Source: Gremmenia infestans
Taxonomy: Eukaryota; Ascomycota; Leotiomycetes; Helotiales; Hamatocanthoscyphaceae
Assembly: GCA_032629725.1 (NCBI GenBank)
Contig: JAFEVB010000002.1
Location: 3,472,001 to 3,536,000, forward strand
Direction: 5' to 3'
DNA: 64,000 bases
Shown: one piece after another, positions 32,970 to 45,054 of the stretch
Position numbering within the stretch: the first letter of the stretch is position 1
How the letters are laid out: each line of letters begins with the position of its first letter
The notes under the pieces: generated by a model
The model's database searches: none
What the model saw: the letters and a program-made list of their open reading frames with translations, nothing else
What the model was told of the DNA's origin: nothing
Made by a program: the position numbers and the translations under genes

Positions 32970-35170
32970 ATTCAGCAAAAATGTCAATTCTCAAATTCGT
33001 ACTGTTGTAGAGAGAAGAAGTCAAGAATAGTGAGAAGATAAAGAGGAATCCAAGTCTGGTTTTGAGAGCCCGAGGACAAGTTAAAACACCGAGATGGAGG
33101 GTCGGAAGAATGAACCGAGGCACGAACCTCATTGGTTGAGGCGAGGAATGCCGTAATGAGGAGCTTCACATGCAAAATCCGGGGTAAGGCATCACAAGCA
33201 GATGAAAAGTAATCGACAAATGATCTGTGAGATTTACATGTGGTTCCTGAGTACGACTGTTTGGAACGTCATGTGTGATTTTCCAACGGCCTGTTTATGC
33301 AGCTTTACAGTAGCACTTGAAATTTCATGTGACAGCCAGTTATTGTTTTTCGACCTTAGCTTTCAATTAAGTCAAGTTGAGATGCATCATACTTTGTCAA
33401 AAGCTTCGTTATTAAGTATATTATAAGTCGACAGGATTAAATCTTTTCGATTTACCCAAGATGAAACCTCTAACTAGGTCTACCGCCTATCTTGCTCTTA
33501 CTTATATTCACCAACAGGATATCAATTCCATTCCTTGATATTTCCATCAATCTAGCAACTCTTAAGAGTAATCCAATCCACCTCAAAAGAACCTTCAAAG
33601 AACCCCAAAATAACATCCACGCCCCCAGACCCCAACATTCCCCCCTTTACTCTTCAACTCCCCAGTCGGTTTCCACATCGCAAATTTTCACGCCTTCCTC
33701 CCAAGCCAGAACTGTAGCTCCATCCAAAACCTTCAAACCCCACGGTCCCACCCCCATATTCATTGCCTCTACAAACCCAAACCAGGCCTCCAAATTTAAC
33801 CTCATTTCACAGTACAATGATCAACCCCCCCTCCCCCCCCAAGCCGCCCAACCCCTCCACTAAATATTCGCCCACTCCCCAGACGGCATATCCCCACAAG
33901 TCCTCCTCGCCATAAGAATCCCAATCTACAACAAACCCCGCGCTACAGAACGCGTGTGCACGGCTTGCATGCGCTGGTACCGCGTTGGTGAGCAAGGAGG
34001 AAAGAATGCATCCGGCTGCAGTTTCCAATAACTTCTGGATACGCCGGTGTTAGTCAGGCCCGAGGGAGCGGGGGCTGTGGGGAAGAGCAAGCTGGAAATT
34101 CTTAAACCTCCGTCCCAGAATTCTGTGACGAGTGGTTTACTGACAATGTTATATTAATAGCTTTCCGGGCATTGTACAGAAATGAAATCTACTTCCTATA
34201 TAGCTAGCTATGGAAGAGGGTACAGTATGGTATTGATGAGCTATTCGGCAAAGACGCTCGCTGATTATATCTCCGAGTCCCATCGGATGTACCGGATCTG
34301 AACGGGCCAGTCATCCATAGCAGGAATCAGTGTACGTACGAAAATCGAACGCGGGGGAAGAGGCGCGGGGGTTTAAATCAAACTTGTCTAGGTATGTTAA
34401 TGCTACGTAGGTAGCTATAGGGCTGGACCTCCTGACCAGGCCAGACCCCATACTAGCCTTGAGCATACTCCGTACAGGTACCGAAACCAACTCATCCCAC
34501 ATCCTCCCCCACGTTTGCGGGGATCTTGGGGCTGAGTTATACTCGTACGGCATAGGTATCCTTCAATACTCCGTATGTCAAACTCGTCAGATTTCGGTGC
34601 CACGGCGATCCTCCCAGTTTCATCCCCCTCTTGGCCAGGGACAGGATCCTCAAACAGAAAAGAAGGAAAGTAATTTAAAACTGAATCTGAGCAGGATGCA
34701 TGTGTATGTGTCCTTAGTGGTCATCTGACTAGAGAAGCTACTCGTAAGATACTTCGTTTTGGACCTCGCTGGATAATAATCGTCGGCGCTCTCTAAGCGA
34801 GAGGCCTTCTTCGTCGAGGAGCTTGGGGAGCGCCAACGAGTAACAAGAAGATAGTAAAATAATGACTTTTCTTGTCTAGTTTTACATCATGTTCTAAACA
34901 CCGGGTGAAATACACCACTATAGTCAGATAGAATTAAGGTTGATAATTTTTAGTGTTCTATTTGAACCAAACAGGGATCAGGGGTAGAATTCTGCCTCGT
35001 AAATGCAGAGCCCCAGCTGTTGAAAAGTCAACGGTACCTGAATCCAATAACTTGTCAAAAAAGCTGCATTAAATTCTACTATAAGTTACATATAAACATA
35101 AATCACAACCATCAAGCATCGCTATCCCCCAAAACACCTCGCTCAGATGTTACGCACGCATTGGTATATC
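32970..35170. other. intergenic region between thiolase and glycerol kinase
   Basis: 2.2 kb with no recognised gene. The stretch from 33590 to 33880 is strikingly C-rich on the plus strand (runs such as CCCCCCCTCCCCCCCC near 33826) and contains an open frame of 123 codons that I do not believe. Two exact TACTCCGTA copies lie at 34466 and 34567. The left end is the thiolase promoter. Confidence 0.6.
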
Positions 35171-37015
35171 CTACTCATCGGAATCAAGCACCCACCCCTT
35201 GCACATTTCCACGGCCTGGGTCCATTTCTTAAACATACGCTCACTCTTCTCCTTATCAATCACTGCCTCAAAGATGGTCCTGTCTTCCTTATTCATTTCC
35301 ATCAGATCATCAAACTCTTTCCAGATACCCACAGCGAACCCTGCCGCGATGGCTGCTCCAAGGGCTGTGCTTTCTCGCATGACTGGCCTGTTGACAGGGA
35401 TGCCAATGATGTCTGCTTGCGTTTGCATGCATAGATCAGAGTTGGACATTCCTCCATCTACTGCGAGACCTTCTAGCTTGTGTCCCGAGTCTTTCTCCAT
35501 GGCGTCCAAGATGGCTTTGGTTTGATAACAGGTGGCTTCAAGAGTGGCGCGGGCGATATGGCCTCGCTGTGTATGGGCAGTAATGCCAACTGTAGAGCGG
35601 TTAGATACGGTTACAAAAGGGTGTAGAATGTAGAGGCAAACTTACATAGTGTTCCCTTGGCATCATCAATCCAATAAGGAGCAAACAGGCCGCTAAACGC
35701 AGTGACAAAAACTACTCCACCATTGTCCGGGACGGTCTCCGCCAATTCAGTAATTTTACTCGAATGCTTGATGAAACCCATGTTGTTCATCAAGAACTTA
35801 ACACCAGATCCAGCAACTGCGACACTACCTTCCAGAGCATAGGTTGGTTTCCCATTAGCTCCAAAATCGTATGCAACGGTTGCCAGGAGGCCGTATTGGG
35901 AGATGACGGGTTTATGTCCAACATTGTACAGCATGAAACATCCGGTTCCGTATGTGTTTTTGGCATGTCCTGGCCGAAATCCGCATTGACCAACTAAAGC
36001 TGCTGATTGATCCCCGAGACAACCTGTAATCTTGTGGCCTTTCAAAAGACCGTACGCAAGAGCTCCAAAAGCATCTATATGTGAGGAAGGAATGATTTTT
36101 GGAAGCTTCAATTTGTTCTTGTCGATTCCGAAGAAGCTTAACAGCTTGTCGTCGTACTGACAGGTGTGGAGATTCATAAACATAGTACGAGAAGCGTTCG
36201 TGGTGTCTGTAACGTGCACATTGGCTGCTTTTCCACCGTTCAGCTTGTAAATCAACCAGGTATCAATCGTCCCAAAGGCAATTCTGCTCTCATCGTAGGC
36301 GTTCTTAATAGCTTCCACATTCCTGTAGAGCCAGTAGAACTTAACGCTAGATGGATAGGTTGACAGTGGCAGCCCACAAAGATCTTGTAACTCGTCGGCA
36401 CCAGGCTTCTGCTTGAGCTCCCGAACAATCGCAGTAGTGCGAGTATCTGGCCAGACAACTGCGTTGTAAAGTGGCTCGCCCGTATTTATATCCCAGCAGA
36501 CTGTCGTTTCTCGCTGCGTTGTGATACCAATGGCCTTGATCTGCACCTTGTTGTAACCTTTGTCTATGAACTGCCTAGTCGCATGCTCGATGCATTGTTC
36601 CACAGAGGAGAGTAATTCGGCAGGATCGTGTTCATGCCACCTACATCATTTAGCAGTGAATAATAGAGCAAGCAACAAAGCGAACTTACCCAGACTCGGG
36701 ATAGATATTCTCAAACTCAATTTGGTGACTGGCAACGGGTGTTCCATAGGCATCAAAAATTATAAATCGGGAAGAAGTTGTGCCTTGGTCGATGGTGCCA
36801 ATGAACTGCTCTTCCTGCAGAGCAGCCTCGGTCTCTGAGATACCGTTAGGCAAGTGCTCCTGATGGTGTACGGTTGCAGGAGCATTGACGTGCTCAACAT
36901 GGTTTGTTCCATTTTCCAGGCCAATCAGCTTGAAAGCTTCAGTGAAAACCTCGTTGAAAGCCTCGTGTTGGCTAAGACCTCTCAGAGGAATACCTCTTGT
37001 TGGCATGGAATCCAT
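35171..37015 (-). CDS. GUT1: glycerol kinase (FGGY family)
   Basis: Three exons (37015-36690, 36640-35646, 35589-35171) encode 579 residues. The start at 37015 has an ideal context (ACCATGG); an upstream in-frame ATG at 37033 would add six residues. The first 70 residues are an extension not present in bacterial enzymes. The kinase proper starts at GTIDQGTTSSR (residues 73-83), the phosphate-binding loop. ITTQRETTVCW, the WPDTRT segment, TDTTNASRT, the glycerol-site region, CLGDQSAALVGQ and KNTYGTGCFMLYN follow. The C-terminal part has the FGGY signature GGMSNSDLCMQTQADIIG. The enzyme makes glycerol 3-phosphate from glycerol and ATP, the entry step of glycerol use. Introns are 49 and 56 nt. 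Its neighbour is the thiolase gene, but there is no operon-like arrangement. Confidence 0.97.
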
Positions 37016-37247
37016 GGTACAGTAGGGTGTCAAGGTAGGAAGGGGTTTGTCGGCTTATTGAAATCATGTAAAGGCTCTGGGACTTGCGTACCAGCTCTAC
37101 TCTGTATGTGCACGCGTTGCAATTGAATGGGGATGGGATGTATTTTGAGACTGGGTTGGCAATGTGGATGGGGAATGTTTTTGGGTTGGGAATAAAGGGA
37201 GAGGGTAGGAGGGAGAGGAGAGGAGAGGTTATGGGCTGCGATGCGTT

Positions 37248-37282
37248 GGGATGGGATGGGATGGGATGGGATGGGATGGGAT
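37248..37282. repeat. pentanucleotide repeat (GGGAT)n
   Basis: Seven perfect GGGAT units, 230 bp upstream of the glycerol kinase start codon. Confidence 0.95.
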
Positions 37283-37671
37283 AGGTAGGTAGTAGGTAAG
37301 TAGAATGGGATGGGGATGCTTGAGGTGGGAAAGGGGCGGAGCTCAGTTTTGCCTTGGTACAACAGCGAGCGAGGCAGGCAGTCTGTCTGATATGACATCG
37401 GCGCAAAATATTTAAGAGGGGCGCGTGTAGATCCAGGGAACGCCGGCTGGCCGGACAAGGACAAAGGCACAAAGGTATTACTGTACTGTAGCTAAACCCC
37501 ACAATGTCGGTGGTACGTGCTCTGTCCATGTGATGGGTATTATTTTAATTTATTTATGGAATCCGGAAGAATTACTTCGTAATGTAATGTCACCAGGGGG
37601 AGGGGTAGGTACTTTAGGCCGATGTTGAACTTCTCCAACTTGTCCTTGTCTTTGTCCAGTCTTCTCGAAAA

Positions 37672-37707
37672 ACCCCCCTACCCCCCTACCCCCCTCCCCT
37701 CCCCCTC
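37672..37707. repeat. C-rich tract (CCCCCTA)n
   Basis: Tandem CCCCCCTA-like units passing into CCCCTCCCC; the minus strand is correspondingly G-rich. Confidence 0.8.
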
Positions 37708-38020
37708 TGCAGGTGCAGCTTACTGTGCATAAGAACATCTGCTGCACTGCATGCAGCCGGAGGTGCGTACTGGTACAGTATCTGCATGGCATGGTAGTAT
37801 CATGGTGATACCTTTTCGATGAGGCCCAGGCCCACATCAACTCCATCGTTCTATCTCTTCTAGCCCAATTTTCTTATTTCGCGAGCCTCAAGTCTAGTGA
37901 ATTACTCGGCATACTTGCCCCTTCTGTTCTTGCTGCCCCTGGCACACGCGCACGCCCTCCCGCACACGCACCCTCCTGCAGAAGCAATAAACAAGTATTG
38001 AAGAGATAGAGAGATAGGAA

Positions 38021-38052
38021 TAGAGATAGAGATAGAGATAGAGATAGAAATA
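38021..38052. repeat. hexanucleotide repeat (GATAGA)n
   Basis: GATAGA tandem units flanked by looser AGAGATA sequence on both sides (37999-38115). Confidence 0.85.
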
Positions 38053-38494
38053 GAGTGAGGATGGAGGCCGAGAGATACGGTGAAGAGGTAGAGATAAAGA
38101 GATAGAGAGGAAGAGATAGAGGGAACACAAAGATACCTCCTACAGTACAGTACCTACTCTGCTACTGTACCTTACCCATAGCATACCGCTGTTTCAAACT
38201 TTCCATCGGCCACTAGACCCATACCACCCACCCTGCCCTGCCACCCTCCCCTCCAAGGTAAACGGGAACGGGGTACGGTGAACCAAGCCAAGTCCATATT
38301 TTTACTGTACAAAAAAAATCGAATTGTTTTTCACGATCACGAATGCTGATTATTTTCCTCTAGCTCCACTGCACTCATACTGTATTCCTAGCTTAGACAG
38401 GCATTGTTTAGTAAGCCCCACACGAATCCTACCAAATTCACGAGTCTGCGCTGCCCGTGGCCAAATTCTATTCACCCCATGCCTCTCATGCCTC

Positions 38495-39286
38495 TCATGC
38501 CTCTCTTCCTTTTTCTGCTGCCTGTCTCATTGCTATCCGCTCCATCTCCCTTCTGCCCTTTTTAGCAAGTCGCTGATGCCTCACTGCTGCCATTACACCC
38601 CGGCCTCCTGCATGAGCTCTCTGCGCTCTGTCGGCTTCCCTCTCCGCTTTGAGTAGCAACCACTCGTCATATTCGAAGTGACGATCTCCCGCCATATACC
38701 CAAGTGGTCTCCATTTAGCTCTCTGCCTTCTTGATACTTGGCACCATGTATTCCATACCCTCCTGGGACGGTCTGGCAAGTCATCCATCAATAGTCTCTT
38801 TCTCTTATTACCGAAAACGGGGTCGATGATGTAGCCGTTTGCTGCATTTATCTTGTTGGGCTCCGGCTCGGACTCTGTCTTGATTTCGTTGTCTACTTCG
38901 ACCATCTCATCGTCGTCGTTGCCCTCGGCGTCCTGCTCCTGCTCTTCTCCTTCAATGTCATTCTTGTATAGCTTCTCGTCGTTGTCATGGGCCTCCTCAG
39001 GCTGGTGCATACCCTCCTCATTTTCACTAGGTCTCTCTAAGACTGTTACCCAATACCGCGTTCTATTGTAGATGATTTCGGCCACAACTGGGTCAAGGAT
39101 GTGTTGAATGGACCCAAATTGCGGTGGCAGTGGGCCCTCACGAGGGGCGTTCTGAATCCCGTTCCACATCTTCTCTGGTTCTGGAAAGTGTCTGGAATCT
39201 GGAAAGTTGAAACTGGGCTTCTTGTGTTTCTGCTGATTTACTGCAAGATGGTGTTGATTGATCTCTTTTAAAGTGCAAGTCTCCAT
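38495..39286 (-). CDS. hypothetical charged protein
   Basis: The frame is open from about 39420 to the stop at 38495, but its first ATG is at 39286, giving 263 residues. The part upstream of that ATG could be coding if an unseen exon precedes it. I do not recognise a family. Residues around 45-100 include an acidic-aromatic stretch (YWVTVLERPSENEEG). A long acidic run (GEEQEQDAEGNDDDEMVEVDN-like) follows. The last third is very basic with two candidate nuclear signals (NKRKRLL and RQRAKWRPL), many Trp, and a helical C-terminus rich in Arg and Ala. A nuclear protein is plausible. It is uncertain whether the model is complete. Confidence 0.6.
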   Translation of the reverse strand: METCTLKEINQHHLAVNQQKHKKPSFNFPDSRHFPEPEKMWNGIQNAPREGPLPPQFGSIQHILDPVVAEIIYNRTRYWVTVLERPSENEEGMHQPEEAHDNDEKLYKNDIEGEEQEQDAEGNDDDEMVEVDNEIKTESEPEPNKINAANGYIIDPVFGNKRKRLLMDDLPDRPRRVWNTWCQVSRRQRAKWRPLGYMAGDRHFEYDEWLLLKAEREADRAQRAHAGGRGVMAAVRHQRLAKKGRREMERIAMRQAAEKGREA

Positions 39287-40679
39287 ATGTTGGTGGATGA
39301 GGAATGATTCACGAGGATGTCTTTCAGGCTGTGTTTCGTGACTGTAGTGCACATACTGTTTGAGATGCGTCACGGTGCTTCGCTGACTTTGTGTAGTATT
39401 CCAGCAAGTTATGGGTGTAATGGAAGATAATTATTATTTCTAGAAGCGCTTGGTGGGCCTATGAAATATTTACCTCAGTCGAGATCGCAATGTTCAAGTT
39501 CTGGTACCCTATTTTAGGGTTTTCCTATTTGGGTCACATTGTGTTGCAATGATGTGTTTTGCTGCACATCGCTTCATGATGGGAATCTCCGTTGGAGATG
39601 GTAATTTTGAAATCCCATCTTGCCAGGACAGGCTTGACTGTTATACTCCATACATTCTTATAAACATGATTGGTTTATTTATTGCTGTATCTTGGTAGCT
39701 TTAGTCAAAAGTAGTAGAAATTCTGTCCGAATACCAATGGCGCTAGCTGCTATTACTGGTACGATGAGGCTCAAAAAGTAGGGGTCCAATATTAGCGCCA
39801 ATGTCTGCATTGCTTGATCCCTCACTCGGTCACGGCTGAAATAAATGAGCTAATTATATACCTTTCGTTTCTGACCTGGAATAGTGTGAAAATGCTTTGT
39901 GTGTGCCGTCGTGGTCTACCTAAAGCTGATAGGGCAGTCTCTGGAGAATAATGGCAAGCGCAAGTTTATAGAGACATGAGTTCAGTACTGGCTCACTGGA
40001 AACTTAGCATGTTATATATAGCCATGAATTTTCCCATGGATCTCAGTTCGCGCTATCGAGTTGGGCTCCGCACGCAAGTTTCAAGACAACTAGAATTTCC
40101 GTATCATGCGAATCACAGAGTCCAATTTTTACACGCTAGGAGACTTCCAGCTTCCCCAGTTCCTTCGTAAGGTAAAGCTCATATCAAGGCTGCTACCAAG
40201 TGCCTTGGTAATCAATTTGCGAAATGCAACAAAAGGATTCCTTCCAACTATGACATAATATAGCTTCTTGTGCGGAATAGGGGACCTCCACGAACCACGT
40301 TTTTATTGTAGGTCACAACCTCACTCTATAGTGGTGATCTAAGCTATTAAAGGCACTTGTGTACATGATAAATTGCTAAACTCCAAGTTAGGTACTAGGT
40401 TACCTTTGTCCGCGGCTTCACGTCAGCTGCAAATTTCCCTTAAGTCGAGATAAAAATTTAAGCTACCCAGTCCAGATCAAAATAGGAACTAGAGTGTCTC
40501 AGGCCATGTCATAATAAGATTCATAAGTAGTCCTCCCAACGGTTCTCACCTTCCTCCCCATTTACATGAATGTTTCCTGAAGACTGCCTTTGACATAACG
40601 CAAATAACCAACTCTTCAAGAAATCAACTTCTACGAAATCTCATTACATCAGTTCGACTCTCTACACCAGCTCGTCAAA
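39287..40679. other. divergent intergenic region
   Basis: AT-richer DNA between two divergently transcribed genes. No gene is seen; the short plus frame at 39976-40170 lacks any recognisable feature. The possible 5' exon of the gene ending at 38495 would lie at its left edge. Confidence 0.6.
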
Positions 40680-42323
40680 ATGGTTCTCAAAGGCCTTTTT
40701 AGTTTGCTAGCTGTGCAAAGCAGTCTTGGTATACATCCAGTCGCTGCCCTCAAAATCACCATCAAGCGAACGGCATCGCAAGCAATCCCGCTTGCAACGG
40801 ACGTCAGCACCCACAGTGCTAGTAACGGGTCGCAGCTTACGGGTGGTGACTTTCAGTTAAATGCACCAGCAACAGTGGGACAATTTACTGGTTCTTCTCT
40901 GTCCCGCCGAGACGATGTCGGCGATGAGCCTGGTGATCAGGTCTCTGACCCTCTAGGTACAACAGAGGGTCAAGGAGAGACTGCCCGGCCTACAGGCGAA
41001 AGTGGAACTACGGATCCAGACATAAGCCCCAATAACCCTCCGACAAACCCGCCACCCTATGGACCAACTGTCATCATGGTAGATAGTACGAGCTCGATAA
41101 AAACACTACTGGATTCGATCACCAAAGGAGATAGGCTGACCGAGAAGATGGCGAACGACTTTATATTCTCCGCTGGCATTCAAGCTACCGTACCGCCACT
41201 TAGCGAAGCGATCCGAATTTCAAAAGGGACCCCTGACCCCATCAGTCTTACGAGGGGCCTGGTAGCAGGTCTAGCTTCAGCTCCGTTGACATTTTCCGGG
41301 ATCCGCGACGCCTTGCCTCCCGATATCAATGAACTGGCGGGCATTGCAGCATCCGAGAAAATTCTCAAGGCCATAGGTCTTGATATGAAGGCATGGGAGC
41401 TTGTGGACATAGGTAACCGAGCTGCAAATGTACTCCATGGAGCTTCGAACACGGCTGTAATGACGGTAGACGAAAGGGCTCAAGCATGCATCTTGGAAGC
41501 TTCTCTCGCCGGAGCCTTGGGCCAAAAGGCAGCTGCAAAACTTCTTGAAAAGGGCGGAGTTGAAGCTTCGAAATCCTTTGCAGACGGACTCAAGGATAGG
41601 GTCAAAAAAGCGAATGATGCTGCGAAGGCATCGTCCGACCTTATTGCTGCAATAGGGACGGTTTCTGCCCTTTTCGGCACTTTATTATATTTAGTCTTTG
41701 GGGTCTTAAACCGCAAAGGTTCCACGACTGTTACCGTCAGCGCCACTGCAGATGCATCTACGGAGTCGACTGCAACTGTGCAGTATATCTCCCAGTCGCT
41801 CCAAACGACCACTTCTGTCGAGGGAACAGAGACAATGGATGCCACAAGTAAGTCGTGTTTATTATATCGTCTCAACTCCCGTGGAACGTTGTTCCCAAAT
41901 TTCAAGATTATCAGGAAATGTTGACTATGATTAGGTACATCGACTGAAGCCCGAGAAAACACAGTATCATCTACCAGCTTTGTTGCTTCTTCATCGGCAT
42001 CTTCCACCGGCTCCACAACAGCAGCAATAGAAACCACACCGACGATATTCGCATCTTCGTTTGCCTCGACGGCTCCATCCTCTACGCAGACAACTGTTCA
42101 AGCGTCAACGCTTCAACCGACCGTTGTCCCGAGCAGCAACACCACTTTCAACGCATCTCAACCAACCATAAATGCTACCAGCAATTTCAACATATCCCAG
42201 CCTACATGGAGCAGTATCCCCACTAGCGCCATTCTCACAGCATCGACACTGATGACCGTATATTACGACACTGTCCAATCCTTGCTCCCCTCGAGTGGCG
42301 GGTCGGTTATCCCGATAATGTAA
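40680..42323 (+). CDS. Ser/Thr-rich secreted or membrane protein of unknown function
   Basis: Exons 40680-41847 and 41935-42323 (87-nt intron) encode 518 residues. Residues 1-23 form a signal peptide. An N-terminal region to about residue 130 is polar, with a dibasic Kex2-like site (SLSRRDD, residues 74-79) and a Pro/Asn-rich stretch. Residues 135-320 look like a helical folded domain. Residues 321-343 form a hydrophobic segment (LIAAIGTVSALFGTLLYLVF). The last 170 residues are strongly Ser/Thr-rich, with four N-glycosylation sequons (NTT, NAS, NAT, NIS) and no GPI-like end. I do not recognise the family. If the signal peptide is cleaved and the segment crosses the membrane, the glycosylation-rich tail would face the cytosol, which is contradictory; see findings. 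Confidence 0.78.
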
Positions 42324-42777
42324 CGAGGCACTTTACGCATTGCTGGGGCTGGTCCGAAGAGGGTGGGTTTGGGAACGTTGAAGGTGTGGATGAATAGAGG
42401 GAGGTGAGATGGTAGCCTAACTCCTACAGTGTTTACGACTGTCTCTAGGAAAAGAGCAAGCCTCGCCATGGACAAAAAAAGAGGCACTGATTTACAATGT
42501 GCCATGTGATGTGGGAAATTAAAAGTCGATAAGAGCAAGTGCCGCTTCATATGTCCAGCAAACTCAAGGGTTTACAGTCGACGGTCTTTTCGCGGAGAAC
42601 ACTGTAGTGGTTGATAGGAGATTGCGTTTAGGGGCGTGAATACACATTTTTGCCTCCTGTGTCGAGACTGGGAAATCAAGAAATTCTAGTGAAAAATAGA
42701 AAAGCCCACTTGAGCCTTGACTGTACCAAATGAGAAGAATATGTGAGTTTAGCAGTACGTCGTCTATTTGTGAAACT
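42324..42777. other. convergent 3' intergenic region
   Basis: Holds the 3' ends of two convergent genes. The minus frame at 42263-42550 overlaps the end of the preceding gene and is not considered real. Confidence 0.65.
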
Positions 42778-44210
42778 CTACTTCCACATCATCTCTCTCA
42801 ACCTCTCTTTATCCTCCTCACCTCCAAAAATAGTGTCAATTGCACCTCTGGCGAGCGTGCATATCTCCTCCCTATCTAATCCGAAATGCTCAGCGATGAG
42901 TGCATACTCGTTACTGAGACTGCTGCCGAAAACACCAACATCATCCGTCTGCCGATATATGAATTAGCCCAATCCTCAATCCCCAACTCCAAAGCATAAG
43001 GTAAATAGAAAACCACCCATCATACATACACTCAAAGCAATCGGACACCCCGTCCCCCTCCACCACCCAAAATGATGATCCCCATACGACCCGGTAATCA
43101 TCTTCGCATGCACATTACAACTCAAACACAGCTCCAGCCCCAGCCCCCTCTTCACAATCTCCGCCTTCACATCACTCGGAACGTTAATCACGTGTCCTAT
43201 CCTATCCGGCTTGAAATCAAGCAGCGTCCAGAGCTCGGCCGGTGTGGACGATTGCGGGGCTTCGGCGAAATGCAGTGTTATCTTCAAGCCGCTCTCGTGT
43301 GCTCTCGCAAAGGCGGGCGCGAATATCGATATGTCGCCTACGGCGGGGTCGCCGCACAGATCGACTCCTACTATGTTGTGTGCGAGAGCTAGGTCTACGA
43401 CTTGCATTGCGGTGTCGGCGTCATTGCGGCGGTCGATGGAGAGGATGAGGTTTGCTTTCATGCTGCGGGAGGTGTGGTTGAAGGCGGAGATGCAGGTTAG
43501 TATTGTGTGGACGTAGGTGTCTTTTGATATGTTTGCGGAGGGGATTGCGCGCGGGGTGGTGCGGAGTTCGAGGTAGACGACACCGTCGGCCTCGAAGGCT
43601 TTGAGGACTGCATTTGTGGTGTAGATGAGGGATGAGAGGTCATTGCAGAGGGCGTAGATGTACTTGGAGAAGAGGGGGAAGAAGCTGGGAGGGGTGAGAT
43701 TTGTGGAAGGAAGGGGGGGGTTTGAGGTGGGAAGAGCTGAAAGGATGAGATAATTGACTGGACTTACGTCTCTATGTTATAATCGAATTTTCCTACTGGC
43801 ATTTCCTCTAATGGGTCTCTCAAGTCTGTCTCTCCTCGCTCCTTCTTCTCAACCCAGACATCGTGCAGGCACTCGCGACTGATGCTTCCGCTGAGATGAG
43901 CATGTAGCTGATATCATAAAATTTAGCCTCATTTCCATTGTGTATTCTGCTACTACCAGCGTGTATCCCAGCGTTTGCAAGAACTACTGCCAGGCACGAG
44001 AATATAATAATCAAAAACAAGTGAGAAGGACACCGAAACTATCCTCGACAACATCTCTAAATGCATTGGAATACTAGTAATGAATGTAGCTCGGGTACAA
44101 TACTTGCCAGACAAAAAAACGAGAGATTAAATCTCTTGACCGCTGACGACAAAAGTGGACATGGAATACAGTCTCACCTCGATTTTGGGCAAAGCTTTGA
44201 AATCCATCAT
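42778..44210 (-). CDS. adenosine deaminase-like protein (ADAL, N6-methyl-AMP deaminase type)
   Basis: Four exons (44210-44178, 43907-43768, 43684-43030, 42948-42778) encode 332 residues. Exon 1 encodes 11 residues ending in LPKIE; joined to exon 2 it creates LPKIELHAHLSGSISR, the metal-binding HxH motif of the family. Further family features are FFPLFSKYIYAL, VVYLELRTTPR, VVDLALAHNIVGVDLCGDP, LHFAEA, DRIGHV, and the ALSTDDVGVF motif, which appears only after intron 3 is removed. ADAL enzymes deaminate N6-methyl-AMP released from RNA turnover, and differ from classic adenosine deaminase by the SGS after the HAH. Intron 1 is 270 nt, the longest here, the others 83 and 81 nt. The ATG is duplicated (44210 and 44207); either could start. 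Confidence 0.93.
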
Positions 44211-44843
44211 TTAACGATTAATGAGATAAATAAGCTTTGCGATCTAGATTGCTGAGATTATCGAATTTAGCGGGCACTATTGAAAGAACTAAATCGCCCG
44301 ATCCCGTGCGTGCCGCAGTGATGAAAGTGAGTGAGGCTTGAAACGGAAAGGAGAAGTTGAAGGGACTGGACTGGTGAAAGTGCTGAGTTATGAGGGATGG
44401 ATGATTCGCGCTAGATCTTGCCAAAAGAATACTGGTACAAAGACATCGGTAGGACTACCGAGAAGCTTTTAGGGCTTGGCTTGGAAAAACAAGGTACTCG
44501 AATTATAAAGTCCGCGCTTAGGTACGGAGTATATGTGAGTGAGCTCGGTATGCCGTGTGTGTGAGGCGTCGTCGGTTGCTGCAGATAATGCGATTCGTCC
44601 CACTGTGGGCCCGATTCAGTTCAATAATGGGGGGTTGTTCATCCCTTCTCAACGCTACTGCTGTATAAACCTCGCGGACGGTTTGTTATGTACTGTATTG
44701 CAGGTATATATTGTATTAACTATATAGAGTACAAGGAAATGATTGGAGCTTTGGAGTCTACCTAATTAAGTAGTACAGTAGTTGCTGCGTACGAGTACAC
44801 CATAACGAGTAAGGCGGGTTAGCCCTGGTGATCTCCGCATAGG

Positions 44844-44878
44844 TTGCTTGGTGCTTGCTTGGTGCTTGCTTGGTGCTT
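44844..44878. repeat. 11-bp tandem repeat TTGCTTGGTGC
   Basis: Three perfect copies of the 11-mer and a partial fourth. Confidence 0.92.
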
Positions 44879-45032
44879 GTGTTGGATTCCTGGGGTCTGT
44901 CTGTTTGTTTTGCTTTTGCGTCAGTCTTCGGAGACTTGAATGTGGCTGCCCGGGTAGGTGTGGGAAGATTGCCGGAGAGATGTCCTATTTGTAATCAAAT
45001 AAATACCTTGGAGGCTGTTTTTATATCTCATT

Positions 45033-45054
45033 TCAAATCAAATCAAATCAAATC
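45033..45054. repeat. pentanucleotide repeat (TCAAA)n
   Basis: Four tandem TCAAA units. Confidence 0.9.

Larger units (their letters stand above)
37016..38494. other. repeat-rich promoter region of glycerol kinase
   Basis: Contains a GGGAT pentanucleotide repeat (37248-37282), a C-rich tract (37672-37707), and a GATAGA hexanucleotide tract (about 38021-38052). No gene is supported; open frames here come from low-complexity DNA. Confidence 0.65.

Noticed and set aside
33492..33863. 123-codon plus-strand frame
   Set aside because: Low-complexity C-rich DNA, no recognised domain, and no supporting splice or start context.
38495..39373. Frame start at 39373
   Set aside because: The codon there is GTG; the first ATG is at 39286.
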